Assembly (NCBI RefSeq): GCF_003047105.1
Contig: NZ_CP028475.1
Span: forward strand, 3,162,001-3,226,000
Source: Celeribacter baekdonensis
GTDB taxonomy: Bacteria > Pseudomonadota > Alphaproteobacteria > Rhodobacterales > Rhodobacteraceae
DNA: 64,000 nucleotides
Direction: 5' to 3'
Position 1 is the stretch's first letter; each line of letters starts with the position of its first letter. A program made the position numbers and the translations under genes. This document shows positions 42,200 through 51,343 of the stretch, piece after piece. The notes under the pieces were generated by a model, which saw only the letters and a list, made by a program, of their open reading frames with translations, was not told the origin of the DNA and did no database searches.

Positions 42200-43858
42200 A
42201 TGTCTGTAAAGTCACTCTCTTCTGATGCGGGCCTGACCCGTCGCTCCGTTCTTGTCACGTTGTCGGGGTCTGTGGCCTCTGTCGCTTTGGCGCGCACCGC
42301 TTGGGCACAAGATGTGATCCCAACGGTGAAAACGCCTGCTGTCATCGAACCTTCGTCAGATGTTTTGCCCGAACCTGTGGCCGAACCGATCGGGCCACAA
42401 CCGTTTTCGTTTGACTGGCTCGATGCGCGTATGGCAGAGGCGGCACAGTCTGACTATCAGGCCCCTGTTGCCGCGCCCGAAGTGATCACGGATCTGGATT
42501 ACGACGACTATCGCAAGATTCAGTTCAATCCCCTGCGTGCGCGTTGGCGTGACGAGGGCGTGTTGTTCCAAGTTCACGCGTTCCATCCCGGTTGGCTTTA
42601 TAAAGACACGGTGGCGATCCATGAGGTCGTGGATGGAATGCAGATGCCGATGGCATTTTCCACCGACGATTTCCTGTATTATGAAGATTTGGCAGCGCGC
42701 GTGTCGCCCCATGTCGAGTTGCCAGGTGTGGCAGGCTTTCGGTTGAATACGCCGCTCAACCGCGCCGATAAGTTTGACGAATTGGTGGCCTTTGTCGGGG
42801 CCTCCTATTTCCGCGCTTTGGCCCGCGATAGCAGCTATGGCCTGTCGGCGCGGGGCCTTGCCATCAACACCGGATTGGGCGGCGAAGAAGAATTCCCGCG
42901 CTTCACCGAATTTTGGTTGGAACGCCCGGCCGCAGGGCAAGAGACGGTGGTGTTTTATGCGGCGCTCGAAAGCCCGTCTTGCACCGGCGCGTATCGCTTT
43001 GTCATTCGTCCGGGCGAGGAAACGGTGATTGATGTCACGGCCAAGCTGCATTTCCGCCGCGATGTGGAACAGTTGGGTGTGGCCGCACTGACCTCGATGT
43101 TCCTGTTTGATGAGAAAAACAGCGACAGCTTTGACGATTACCGGCCGCAAGTTCATGACAGCAACGCCTTGATGGTGGTGCGCCGCGATGGCGATGTGCT
43201 CTGGCGTCCGCTCAACAACCCACCGCGTCTGGCCAGCTCGTATTTGAGCGAACCGAACCTCAAATCGTTTGGCCTGATCCAACGTGACCGTGCGTTCGAG
43301 GATTACCAAGACGCCGGAGCGCATTATCAGGATCGTCCTTCGGTGTTGATTGAGCCGCAAGGCGATTGGGGGCCGGGCGCGATCCGTTTGGTCGAAATCC
43401 CGTCCGATCTGGAAGGCAACGACAATATCGTTAGTTTCTGGGTGCCGTCTGAAAAGCCGAAAGCCGGTGAGACGCGCGAATATGCATATCGTTTGCGTTG
43501 GGGTGCTTTGGGCACCGACCGGAACGGGGATCGCGCCTGGATCGTCAACACATTGGCGGGCCAAGGCGGCACGTCTGGCGTTTCTGGTGCGAAGGCCTCA
43601 TTGCGCAAATTTGTGATTGATTTTGACGGCGGGCTGATGGCAGGCTTGCCTGCGGATGCTGAAATGGAACCGGTCGTGACCCTGTCGCGCGGCAAAATCC
43701 AACATGTCGCCCTCTCCAAGATCGAAAACACCACACGTTGGCGTTTGGTGATTGATGTCGATGGCGGCAATGAGCGGCTGGTTGAACTTGTCGCCCATGT
43801 CGCGGGCTTTGGACGGAAACTGACGGAAACATGGATTTATCAATGGGTACGCACATGA
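42200..43858 (+). CDS. opgG: Periplasmic glucan biosynthesis protein OpgG
   Basis: Periplasmic protein needed for branching or backbone assembly of osmoregulated periplasmic glucans. The ATG at 42200 gives 552 residues beginning with a twin-arginine-like export signal (LTRRSVLVTLSGSVASVALA, then TAWAQ). The mature part has the OpgG/OpgD signature: DYDDYRKIQFNPLRARWRDE, FQVHAFHPGWLYKDTV, GVAGFRLNTPLNRADKFDEL, a family block ARDSSYGLSARGLAINTG and the C-terminal Ig-like domain ending LTETWIYQW. An in-frame GTG at 42146 exists but lacks a better ribosome site. First gene of an opgG-opgI-opgH-opgC operon, with the next start in its stop codon. Confidence 0.93.
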   Translation: MSVKSLSSDAGLTRRSVLVTLSGSVASVALARTAWAQDVIPTVKTPAVIEPSSDVLPEPVAEPIGPQPFSFDWLDARMAEAAQSDYQAPVAAPEVITDLDYDDYRKIQFNPLRARWRDEGVLFQVHAFHPGWLYKDTVAIHEVVDGMQMPMAFSTDDFLYYEDLAARVSPHVELPGVAGFRLNTPLNRADKFDELVAFVGASYFRALARDSSYGLSARGLAINTGLGGEEEFPRFTEFWLERPAAGQETVVFYAALESPSCTGAYRFVIRPGEETVIDVTAKLHFRRDVEQLGVAALTSMFLFDEKNSDSFDDYRPQVHDSNALMVVRRDGDVLWRPLNNPPRLASSYLSEPNLKSFGLIQRDRAFEDYQDAGAHYQDRPSVLIEPQGDWGPGAIRLVEIPSDLEGNDNIVSFWVPSEKPKAGETREYAYRLRWGALGTDRNGDRAWIVNTLAGQGGTSGVSGAKASLRKFVIDFDGGLMAGLPADAEMEPVVTLSRGKIQHVALSKIENTTRWRLVIDVDGGNERLVELVAHVAGFGRKLTETWIYQWVRT

Positions 43859-44085
43859 TGATGCAAGAGTCTCTTTCTGATACAGTGGAACAAGCGCAGG
43901 CGCAGACCGTCAGCATGCGTCAGGCCGCAATTTTGCGTGCGGCGCGTTTGCCGGATGCACCTTTGGCGATGCCCCGGCAGTTGATCGAACGGCCCCTTGC
44001 CGAGGCCGTGGCACACACACCGCTTTTGTCGCGCCTTATCGGGAGCTTTGCCTCCGGTGTCGGTCGCGCGGCGCGTGGCAGATAA
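43855..44085 (+). CDS. opgI: Small protein OpgI of the opg operon
   Basis: A 76-residue protein between opgG and opgH. In Rhodobacter sphaeroides the operon opgGIH contains a small gene, opgI, of unknown function at exactly this place; position and size match, though identity is by synteny more than by motif. The ATG at 43855 overlaps the opgG stop (ATGA). The sequence is mostly helical (TVEQAQAQTVSMRQAAILRA) with a basic C-terminus (GSFASGVGRAARGR) and no signal peptide or membrane segment. It may be a cytoplasmic accessory to the glucosyltransferase. Stop to opgH start is three bases. Confidence 0.72.
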   Translation: MMMQESLSDTVEQAQAQTVSMRQAAILRAARLPDAPLAMPRQLIERPLAEAVAHTPLLSRLIGSFASGVGRAARGR

Positions 44086-44088
44086 CTG

Positions 44089-45897
44089 ATGATCCAATCG
44101 ACGTCCCCCAGCGGCGCGCGGTCTGCGCGGGCTCTGGCGTTGCTGATCAGTATTGGCCTTGGGATCGGCGCAGCGGCGTTGTTTTTGCAATTTGGCGCGG
44201 CGGACGGCTATCAAATGGTCGATGGCGTGCGGGCTGCGCTTGTGTTTATCACCACGTTTTGGTTGGCTTGGGGCGCGATGCAATCGGTGGAGGGGCTCAT
44301 CTCGGCCCGAACCCCACCTGCGTATTTGAACACACCGCTCACGACCCGCACTGCGATTTTGATGCCTGTCTACAATGAAGACCCCGCAGTGGTTTTTGCC
44401 CGCGTGGCGGCAATGGACGTCTCGCTCTCCCGTCTTGGTGTGGCCGAACACTTTGATTTTGCCATCCTGTCCGATACGCAAAAGGACGAAGTCGGTACGG
44501 AGGAAGAGCGGTGGTTTGTGCATCTTTGGGCGGACCGTGGCCAAGACGCGCGGGTCGCATCGGGGAAAGCCCCCCGGTTTTTCTACCGCAGGCGCGCACG
44601 CAACATTGGCCGCAAAGCGGGTAACATTCAGGACTTTTTTGAGACCTCAGGCGCGCAGTATGATTTTGCGTTGATCTTGGATGCCGACAGTTTGATGGAA
44701 GGCGAAACCATTGTTGAAATGGTGCGCCGGATGCAGGCGGCCCCCGAACTTGGTCTGTTGCAAACCTTGCCGCGCATCACCGGCGCGCACTCCCGCTTTG
44801 GGCGCGCGATGCAATTTGCCGCTGGGTTCTATTCGCCGGTCTTTGCCCAAGGTCAGGCCGCGATGCAGGGTGTCACTGGCCCGTTTTGGGGGCACAACGC
44901 CATGGTCCGGGTCCGGGCCTTTGCCGAGAGCTGTGCGCTGCCCGAACTGTCCGGCCCACCGCCCTTTGGCGGTCATATCCTCAGCCATGATTATGTCGAA
45001 GCCGCGCTCTTGGCGCGTGCCGGATGGGCCGTGCGTCTTGATCCCGATCTGGCGGGTTCTTATGAGGAAGGCCCTGAAAACATGATTGATTTCGCCAAAC
45101 GCGATCGGCGTTGGTGTCAGGGCAATCTGCAACATATCCGGGTGATTTCCGCACCGGGCCTCAAAGGCTGGTCGCGTTTTGTGTTTTTCCAAGGCATCCT
45201 CAGCTACATCGCACCGCTGTTTTGGGTGATGTTTCTGGCCTCAAACCTCTACGCCACCGCGACCGCGCCCGAACCGGATTTCTTTCCCGAACCGTTCCAA
45301 CTCTTCCCGGTCTTCCCGTCGGATCAAACCTCGAAAGCGGTGGGTGTCGCGGTCGGGGTGTTTGGCCTTTTGGTCTTTCCCAAAGTTTTGATCTTGCTCG
45401 ACGCCATCGCACGCGGACGGGTGACGCAATTTGGCGGCACGTTCATCGCGTTGCGCGGCATGATGACCGAACTCATCCAATCCTCGATCAACGCGCCGAT
45501 CATGTTGATGTGGCAAACGCGCGCGGTGATGCAGGTGGTGATGGGGCGTGATGGCGGTTGGCCCGCGCAGACACGCGGTGACGGGCGACTGACATTTCCC
45601 GAGGCCTTGGCCGCAGCGTGGTGGATCCAATTGTGGGGCATCGTGGTGATTGCCCTCACCCATAGTTTCGCCCCCAATCTGATGCTTTGGGTTTTGCCGA
45701 TTGGCGTGCCCTTGGTGGTGGCGCCGTTGGTGGTTTGGCTGACGTCAAAGCCCTCTCACCCACCGGTGTTTCTGACGCCGGAAGAAACGGCCTTGCCGCA
45801 GGTCATCACCGATCATCGCCGAATTGTCGCGCTTTGGGATGGCTCATTCCAAAATGCTCCCGTGCCCCATGCCCAAGTGGCTGAAATTCCTGCCTGA
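44089..45897 (+). CDS. opgH: Glucans biosynthesis glucosyltransferase OpgH
   Basis: Membrane glucosyltransferase that polymerises UDP-glucose into the periplasmic glucan backbone. The 602 residues comprise two N-terminal helices (ALALLISIGLGIGAAALFLQ; ALVFITTFWLAWGAM), a GT2 catalytic domain (~85-340) with ILMPVYNEDPAVVFARV, FAILSDTQ, the metal-binding ILDADSLMEG, and the acceptor-site QRRW-like RRWCQGN motif, then five or six C-terminal helices. It is shorter than E. coli OpgH (~850), lacking the long cytoplasmic N-terminal extension, which is normal in Rhodobacterales. Ends two bases before the opgC start. Confidence 0.94.
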   Translation: MIQSTSPSGARSARALALLISIGLGIGAAALFLQFGAADGYQMVDGVRAALVFITTFWLAWGAMQSVEGLISARTPPAYLNTPLTTRTAILMPVYNEDPAVVFARVAAMDVSLSRLGVAEHFDFAILSDTQKDEVGTEEERWFVHLWADRGQDARVASGKAPRFFYRRRARNIGRKAGNIQDFFETSGAQYDFALILDADSLMEGETIVEMVRRMQAAPELGLLQTLPRITGAHSRFGRAMQFAAGFYSPVFAQGQAAMQGVTGPFWGHNAMVRVRAFAESCALPELSGPPPFGGHILSHDYVEAALLARAGWAVRLDPDLAGSYEEGPENMIDFAKRDRRWCQGNLQHIRVISAPGLKGWSRFVFFQGILSYIAPLFWVMFLASNLYATATAPEPDFFPEPFQLFPVFPSDQTSKAVGVAVGVFGLLVFPKVLILLDAIARGRVTQFGGTFIALRGMMTELIQSSINAPIMLMWQTRAVMQVVMGRDGGWPAQTRGDGRLTFPEALAAAWWIQLWGIVVIALTHSFAPNLMLWVLPIGVPLVVAPLVVWLTSKPSHPPVFLTPEETALPQVITDHRRIVALWDGSFQNAPVPHAQVAEIPA

Positions 45898-45898
45898 T

Positions 45899-47080
45899 AT
45901 GTCCCAACACACAATGTCCTCCCCCGCACCGATTGGCGTGCCTGCGCCCCCGCGCGACTCCAATTCCCGCGATCCTAGGCTCGACTTTTTCCGGGGCCTC
46001 GCCTTGGTGATGATTTTCATCAACCATGTGCCCGGCAACCCGCTTGAGGTGCTCACCAACCGCAATTTCGGCTTCTCGGATGCGGCCGAAGGTTTCGTGT
46101 TCATGTCCGGTATGGCGGCGGGGTTGGCCTATCCTTTGGCCTTTGTGAGGCTGCCACTGTGGCGGGCTGTGGCGAAATGTTGGGGCCGAGCGTGGACGCT
46201 CTATTCTGTGCATTTGGTGATTTCCGCGATCTCTTTGGCGATCATGCTGGGCGCGGCCTATTGGTTTGGTGCCGAAAAGATGTGGAAGGTCAACAACGTC
46301 GGCCCGTGGATGAAAGCCCCCGTCCAGGCGACGATTGGGATTGCTACATTGGGTCATCAGTTTGGCTATCTCAATATCTTGCCGATGTATGCGGCCTTGT
46401 TGGTGATGACGCCGGTGATGATTTTGGTCGCTCAGCGCAACATCTGGATCATGCTAGGCGGGTCTTTCGCGCTCTGGGTGTTCACCGGCGAAACCCGTTT
46501 GAATATACCCGCTTATCCCAATCCCGGCGGTTGGTTTTTCAATCCGTTCGCGTGGCAATTTCTCTTTGCCATCGGTTTGGCGTGCGGCATGCGATTGAAA
46601 GCGGGGCAGCGGTTGGTGCCAACTGTGGTCTGGGCCAAATGGTTGTCCTTGGCGATCTTGGTGCTCATTCTGGGCTGGATGAAAATCGACGCGATCCGTG
46701 AGATTGGCAGTGCGGGTTTGGGCGTTTTGCGCAGCCTTGGGGCACCGTTTTACATCACCAATTTTGACAAAACCTTCCTTGCCGCCCCGCGTCTGCTGCA
46801 TGTGTTGGCGCTGGTTTATTTCCTGTCCACGCAAAGCTGGGTGACGCGCTTCTCCGCCAGCCGTTGGGTTTGGCCCGTTCAATTGATGGGTCGGTTTGGC
46901 TTAGCGTGTTTTGCGTTTGGTACGGTTTTGTCGATTCTCGGGCAGTCGATCAAAGCGGCGCTGATCTATGATCCATGGGTGTTTGATATGGCCTATGTGT
47001 TCGTTGGTTTGGCGCTGCAGATGGGCTTTGCCCGGATCAAATGGCAATTGGCAAAGCCGCCTGCGGCGCGCGCGCCTTAA
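45899..47080 (+). CDS. opgC: Glucan succinyltransferase OpgC
   Basis: Membrane acyltransferase that adds succinyl groups to periplasmic glucans. The ATG at 45899 gives 393 residues with about ten membrane helices. The family's N-terminal signature is clear: DPRLDFFRGLALVMIFINHV followed by PGNP and NFGFSDAAEGFVFMSG. Later, RLNIPAYPNPGGWFFNPFAW and GMRLKAGQRL match OpgC proteins. Last gene of the operon, so glucan backbone synthesis and substitution are made together, as reported for R. sphaeroides. No intrinsic terminator is obvious after the stop. Confidence 0.92.
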   Translation: MSQHTMSSPAPIGVPAPPRDSNSRDPRLDFFRGLALVMIFINHVPGNPLEVLTNRNFGFSDAAEGFVFMSGMAAGLAYPLAFVRLPLWRAVAKCWGRAWTLYSVHLVISAISLAIMLGAAYWFGAEKMWKVNNVGPWMKAPVQATIGIATLGHQFGYLNILPMYAALLVMTPVMILVAQRNIWIMLGGSFALWVFTGETRLNIPAYPNPGGWFFNPFAWQFLFAIGLACGMRLKAGQRLVPTVVWAKWLSLAILVLILGWMKIDAIREIGSAGLGVLRSLGAPFYITNFDKTFLAAPRLLHVLALVYFLSTQSWVTRFSASRWVWPVQLMGRFGLACFAFGTVLSILGQSIKAALIYDPWVFDMAYVFVGLALQMGFARIKWQLAKPPAARAP

Positions 47081-47468
47081 GGCGACTGGCCAGATAACGG
47101 ACGATCATTGCGCGATCCCATGCCGGATAACGGCGAGTCTGCGCCCGCGCAGGGTGTTGTTTTGCACTGTATTTACGTAGCGGCATTTTCAAAAAAATAA
47201 GATTGACTTTTTTGTTTTTGATTCGGGTAAGGTTTTCCGTAGTTTTAAAGAATTTCCGTTCGCGCTGTGCTTGAAAAATACGCGGAGCTTATTGTGCAAG
47301 TGCAGAAAAGGCTCACTTTTAAAGGATAAATTTCATATGCGAACAATTCGAGGAAAGTTTCACGGAAACGTCGTCCTTAATAAGGTATGAAGAAAAGGTC
47401 AGCCATTCGGGAGGGATTCGAGGCGGTAAGTTTCGCCATTCTTCGCCATTCAAGGGTCCGTAAATATT
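47081..47468 (+). promoter_or_regulatory. Intergenic leader of the sugar transferase gene
   Basis: This 388-bp region has no supported gene. Its middle (about 47180-47245) is strongly AT-rich with T-tracts and includes TTGACT at 47203-47208, a possible -35, with TAAGGT 19 bases later as a weak -10. Long leaders are common upstream of exopolysaccharide initiation genes. A 10-bp tandem repeat lies just before the start codon. Confidence 0.4.
47432..47451 (+). repeat. 10-bp tandem direct repeat TTCGCCATTC x2
   Basis: Two perfect adjacent copies of TTCGCCATTC (47432-47441 and 47442-47451) end 17 bases before the sugar transferase ATG. Such a slippage-prone repeat in a leader can change spacing between control elements. 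Only two copies are present, so phase variation is possible but unproven. Confidence 0.6.
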
Positions 47469-48185
47469 ATGCTAGATACGTCACATAGTTCATTGAACAC
47501 GCCCGCGATCGCAGCCACCGCTACGAGATCGGATCGCTTCATCTCTCTTGAAACCACAAAAACCAAAAGCGTATTTTACCGTAAATATGGGAAACGCGTG
47601 TTCGATTTGGTGCTGCTTTTGATCGCCGCTCCGATTGTCGTTCCGGCGGTGATGATTTTGGCCTTGTTGGTCAAACGCGATGGCGGTCCGGCGTTTTTTG
47701 CGCAAAAGCGCGTGGGTATGAATGGTAAAGTGTTTAAATGCTACAAACTGCGCAGCATGCGTGTGGACGCCGAAGAAGTGCTTGAGCGGTTGTGTCGCGA
47801 AGATCCAGCGGTGGCCGAAGAATGGACCACCTTTCAAAAGCTTACAAATGACCCGCGGATCACCCGGATCGGCCATATCATTCGTGCCACAAGCCTGGAT
47901 GAGTTGCCCCAGCTTTTGAATGTGTTCCGGGGAGATATGAGCCTGATTGGTCCGCGCCCGTTCATGCCGTCGCAAATGTCGATCTATACCTCGGCAAAAG
48001 GCAAAGCCTATTTCAACATGCGTCCGGGTCTGTCTGGTCCGTGGCAAGTGTCGGGCCGTGGCGAAACCACCTTTGCCGACCGCGTTGCTTTTGACGAAGG
48101 CTATGAGCGCGATTTGAGCTTTGCGACCGACGTCAAGTTGACGATCAAAACTGTCACGGTGGTTCTCAAACGCACAGGCCACTAA
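47469..48185 (+). CDS. Undecaprenyl-phosphate sugar phosphotransferase (exopolysaccharide initiation)
   Basis: Transfers a hexose-1-phosphate to the lipid carrier and so starts exopolysaccharide synthesis. The 238 residues have the bacterial sugar transferase pattern: a single N-terminal hydrophobic segment ([20 protein letters not shown], ~43-62), then [61 protein letters not shown] and [13 protein letters not shown]. It is the short one-helix form, not the five-helix WbaP/ExoY-long form. No other polysaccharide genes adjoin it, so it serves a pathway elsewhere. The ribosome site is weak and the start was chosen from the alignment of the basic pre-helix region. Confidence 0.9.
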   Translation: MLDTSHSSLNTPAIAATATRSDRFISLETTKTKSVFYRKYGKRVFDLVLLLIAAPIVVPAVMILALLVKRDGGPAFFAQKRVGMNGKVFKCYKLRSMRVDAEEVLERLCREDPAVAEEWTTFQKLTNDPRITRIGHIIRATSLDELPQLLNVFRGDMSLIGPRPFMPSQMSIYTSAKGKAYFNMRPGLSGPWQVSGRGETTFADRVAFDEGYERDLSFATDVKLTIKTVTVVLKRTGH

Positions 48186-48215
48186 GAGCGGTCCATCTGG
48201 CTGCGGTGAGAATGT

Positions 48216-48247
48216 AAAAAGCCGGGCGCTGATGCGTCCGGCCTTTG
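48216..48247. terminator. Bidirectional intrinsic terminator
   Basis: GCCGGGCGC (48221-48229) and GCGTCCGGC (48234-48242) form a 9-bp stem (one G-U pair) with loop TGAT. Five A residues precede it and a CTTTGTG tract follows it. Read on the minus strand it ends in TTTTT, a good terminator for the phosphorylase gene; read on the plus strand it is weaker but usable for the sugar transferase. The two genes converge here. Confidence 0.8.
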
Positions 48248-48271
48248 TGTTGGTCACGTTGCCTTGCGTCC

Positions 48272-50020
48272 TCACTTAAGGTTGGAAATCCAACGGCTTT
48301 GATAGGGCGCAAAACGGATATTTGGCACGGAGAGGTCAATCTTTTCGCCAGATAGCAAATCATACCAATCCTCGCCCTCGATCAGGTTGATCGAAATATG
48401 CGGAATTTCCGCATCTTGGCTTGTCAGGTTGTTGATTGCGAAAATGGATTGGTCGCGGGCCGGAGATTGCCGCCAGATGCCAAAGAACGCATCGCCTAGC
48501 TGCATGGTGAACTGCGTGGCATTTGGGTGAAACGCCTTTTGCGCAGTTCGAATGGCGATCCGATCCTTGAGCGCCGCCAGAACTTGGGCGTTGAGACTTT
48601 CGGGATCATCAAGCAGGGCACGCAGTTCCGGGTAATCCCAACGATGACGATTGATCGCCCGGTTCACGCCGGTTTTCTCGACGCCCGCATGATCATTGTG
48701 GGTCGCCAAAAGCGAATGAATGTAAAAGGCGGGCACGCCTTCAAGCGCCATCACGATGCTCTGCGAACAGATAAACCGTGCCACCTGAAGCCCGTCCTCG
48801 CCGCCCTCAATCGTACCTTTGAGCGCATCAAAATAGGTGATGTTCAACTCATATGGCTTTTGCGATCCGTCGGCCAATGCCCGCATCGACACCAAGCCAC
48901 CCGCATCGCGCACGCATTGAATCATCTGATCCAACTCGTCGTTGGACAAAAGCCCCTCTGCCCCGCGCACACCGATCCCATCATGCGACGCCGAGAAGTT
49001 GAGATAGGCACAGCCCAATTGCGCCGGAGGCATCCGCATCAGCCATTGGTTGAGGTGTAAGGAGTTGCCCGACAACAGCGCGTGCAACAACAGAGGCGGC
49101 AACGAGAAGTTATAGATCATATGCGCTTCGTTGCGGTTGCCGAAATAGCTCAGGTTTTCCGCATTGGGCACATTGGTTTCGGTCATCAAAACCACGCGCT
49201 CTTCGGCGTAATCGCACAGCAGTCGCATCAATCGCACGATGGCGTGAGTTTGGGGCAGGTGGATACAATTGGTGCCCAGCTCTTTCCAAACAAAGGCCAC
49301 CGCATCCAGTCGAACGATCCGCACCCCATTGTCGATGTGCAGCCGCATGATCCGCAAGAATTCCAACAGGACCTCGGGGTTATGGAAATCTACGTCGATT
49401 TGATCGTGGCTGAAGGTACACCAGACATGTTTGGGGCCATTGGCCGTCATCACTTCGCGCAACAATGGCGAGGTGCGCGGGCGCACCACTTCAGAGAGAT
49501 CATCTTCTGGCGAGGCCTCAACAAAGAATTTGTCATAGGGGGCGTGGCCTTGGCGATATTCCGAGAACCAAGTTGAGAGCGACGACACATGGTTGAGCAC
49601 CAGATCGGACATCAAACGAAACTCTTCGCCGATCCGTTGAATGTCGCTCCAATCGCCCAGTTGGCTGTTGACCAAACGGTAATCTGTGACGGCAAAACCA
49701 TCGTCAGAGGTAAAGGGAAAGAACGGCAGGATATGCACGCCATTGATCACGCCGCGTAGATAGCGGTTTAGAAAATCACGCAACAAATCCAATGGCTTGT
49801 GCTGTCCATCGACAAGCGTATTGCCGTAGGTGATGACCAATGTGTCGGCCTCATTCCACAGATTGTGCCCCGGCGCACGGGCACGCGAGCGATAACCCGC
49901 CCCTTCGGGCCAAAAGGCGGACGTGATCTCTTTGCTCAACGCTTTCGCATCGAGATCGGGATAGATTTGTTCGATGAGACCGCACAGGCGGGTGCTGAAT
50001 TGCGAAGACGGTTTGGCCAT
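48272..50020 (-). CDS. GH13_18 sucrose/glucosylglycerate phosphorylase
   Basis: Alpha-glucoside phosphorylase of 582 residues. The GH13 signature is complete: GVHILPFFPFTSDDGF, the first catalytic Asp in VRIVRLDAVAFVWKE (~228), the acid/base Glu in VVLMTETNVPNAEN (~270) and the transition-state Asp in FSASHDGIG (~330). The loop context fits subfamily 18, which includes sucrose phosphorylase and glucosylglycerate phosphorylase; the latter is frequent in marine bacteria that store glucosylglycerate as an osmolyte. I cannot decide between them without comparing acceptor-site residues. The ATG at 50020 follows GAAGGGG. A monocistronic gene ending at a strong hairpin. Confidence 0.88.
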   Translation of the reverse strand: MAKPSSQFSTRLCGLIEQIYPDLDAKALSKEITSAFWPEGAGYRSRARAPGHNLWNEADTLVITYGNTLVDGQHKPLDLLRDFLNRYLRGVINGVHILPFFPFTSDDGFAVTDYRLVNSQLGDWSDIQRIGEEFRLMSDLVLNHVSSLSTWFSEYRQGHAPYDKFFVEASPEDDLSEVVRPRTSPLLREVMTANGPKHVWCTFSHDQIDVDFHNPEVLLEFLRIMRLHIDNGVRIVRLDAVAFVWKELGTNCIHLPQTHAIVRLMRLLCDYAEERVVLMTETNVPNAENLSYFGNRNEAHMIYNFSLPPLLLHALLSGNSLHLNQWLMRMPPAQLGCAYLNFSASHDGIGVRGAEGLLSNDELDQMIQCVRDAGGLVSMRALADGSQKPYELNITYFDALKGTIEGGEDGLQVARFICSQSIVMALEGVPAFYIHSLLATHNDHAGVEKTGVNRAINRHRWDYPELRALLDDPESLNAQVLAALKDRIAIRTAQKAFHPNATQFTMQLGDAFFGIWRQSPARDQSIFAINNLTSQDAEIPHISINLIEGEDWYDLLSGEKIDLSVPNIRFAPYQSRWISNLK

Positions 50021-50214
50021 GGGCGTCCCCTTCTCTATTTGCTTTCTTCGGGGTAGATCAAACCACTTGCATAGGTTCAATGCAGCAGAGGGCAAAGCGA
50101 CAGTTTCCTGTTCAAAAACGGAGGGCTTTGTGGGGAAATGTTGAAATTTCGCCTAAAAATGCAGCGAACGAAACGGTTTCGGTAAATTTCGACCCGTTTT
50201 GGGGATATTTTGCC

Positions 50215-50364
50215 TTAAACGCGGTCGCCGATGAGCGTGTCGATCAACCAGCCGCCCGGCCCCGCAATGCGGTCAGGCAATGCCACAATCATCACTTCTC
50301 GGATCGCGATGGTGGTCATAATGGCCAAAGCCAATTGGTCAAATGTGATGGCAGTGAGGTCCAT
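50215..50364 (-). CDS. Small protein of 49 residues, unknown function
   Basis: A short gene with an excellent AAAGGAG ribosome site seven bases before the ATG at 50364. It encodes MDLTAITFDQLALAIMTTIA followed by IREVMIVALPDRIAGPGGWL and IDTLIGDRV, then TAA. The amphipathic or hydrophobic first half could associate with the membrane. Reading direction matches truA, which ends 88 bases upstream, so it may be co-transcribed. No family is recognised by eye. Codon use matches the surrounding genes. Confidence 0.65.
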   Translation of the reverse strand: MDLTAITFDQLALAIMTTIAIREVMIVALPDRIAGPGGWLIDTLIGDRV

Positions 50365-50451
50365 GACACGGCTCCTTTATACGACAAGACACTTGCTGAC
50401 AGGTGAATCGGGCCGAATTGGGGCAAGCTTGGGGCGGCTTTTCGACGCCGT

Positions 50452-51237
50452 TTAGGCCGGCGCTGTCGACGGGGCAAACGGATCATCCGCATATCCCACG
50501 CCCATCAGATACAGTCCCTGCGGCGGACAGACTGGCCCGCAGGCCGCGCGATCACAGGCCTCAAGCGCAGTTGTGACATCGTCTGGCGACCACGAGCCCG
50601 CGCCAACGCGTTCCAAGGTTCCGACAAAAGACCGCACCTGATTGTGCAAAAACGAGCGCGCCCGCAGGTAAAACCGATATTCGGTCCCATAGGGGATGGT
50701 GTGTTCTTCCACACGAAACTCATCCAACGTTTTCACCGGGCTGTCGGCTTGGCACATGGTCGAGCGAAAGGTGGTGAAATCATGCAGGCCAATCAGGCGA
50801 TCCGCCCCCGCCTGCATCATATCGCGGTCGAGCGGGTGGTTGATATGCCACGCCTTGCCCGCCTCATGCACCAAGGGCGCGCGCCGTGACATCAGCCGAA
50901 ACATATAGCGCCGCTCATGGGCCGAAAACCTTGCGTGCCAATCATCCGCCACCCGTGCCGCCTGTAAAATCGCCACAGGCGCGGGTTTGAGGTGATGATT
51001 GAGCGCCTCACTTAACCGAAACGGGTCCCACTCTTTGGTCATATCGCAATGCGCCACTTGACCCGAAGCATGAACCCCCGCATCCGTGCGCCCGGCCGCG
51101 CCGATCCCCGGACAGTCGGCTTCCAATTTGCGCAACGCCTCTTCCACCGCCTGCTGAACGGAGGGGTGTTCCTTTTGACGCTGCCAACCGGAAAAGGGCG
51201 CGCCGTTGTATTCGATCAAGAGGGCATATCTGGGCAT
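50452..51237 (-). CDS. truA: tRNA pseudouridine synthase A
   Basis: Converts uridines 38-40 of the tRNA anticodon stem to pseudouridine. The 261 residues show the TruA order: [21 protein letters not shown] (~5-25), the catalytic aspartate in [20 protein letters not shown] (~46-65), [12 protein letters not shown] and a C-terminal [20 protein letters not shown]. Length is normal. Starts at the ATG at 51237, with a divergent ycjX gene upstream across 106 bases. Confidence 0.96.
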   Translation of the reverse strand: MPRYALLIEYNGAPFSGWQRQKEHPSVQQAVEEALRKLEADCPGIGAAGRTDAGVHASGQVAHCDMTKEWDPFRLSEALNHHLKPAPVAILQAARVADDWHARFSAHERRYMFRLMSRRAPLVHEAGKAWHINHPLDRDMMQAGADRLIGLHDFTTFRSTMCQADSPVKTLDEFRVEEHTIPYGTEYRFYLRARSFLHNQVRSFVGTLERVGAGSWSPDDVTTALEACDRAACGPVCPPQGLYLMGVGYADDPFAPSTAPA

Positions 51238-51343
51238 AAGGCGCGTTTACCCCGGCACGGGGAAGGCGTCCAGTCTTTCTCCCTTTTAACCCCGCCCTCG
51301 CGTGCTTATCTTAAAGCCATAAACATATGAGAAGGGGCGGGAT

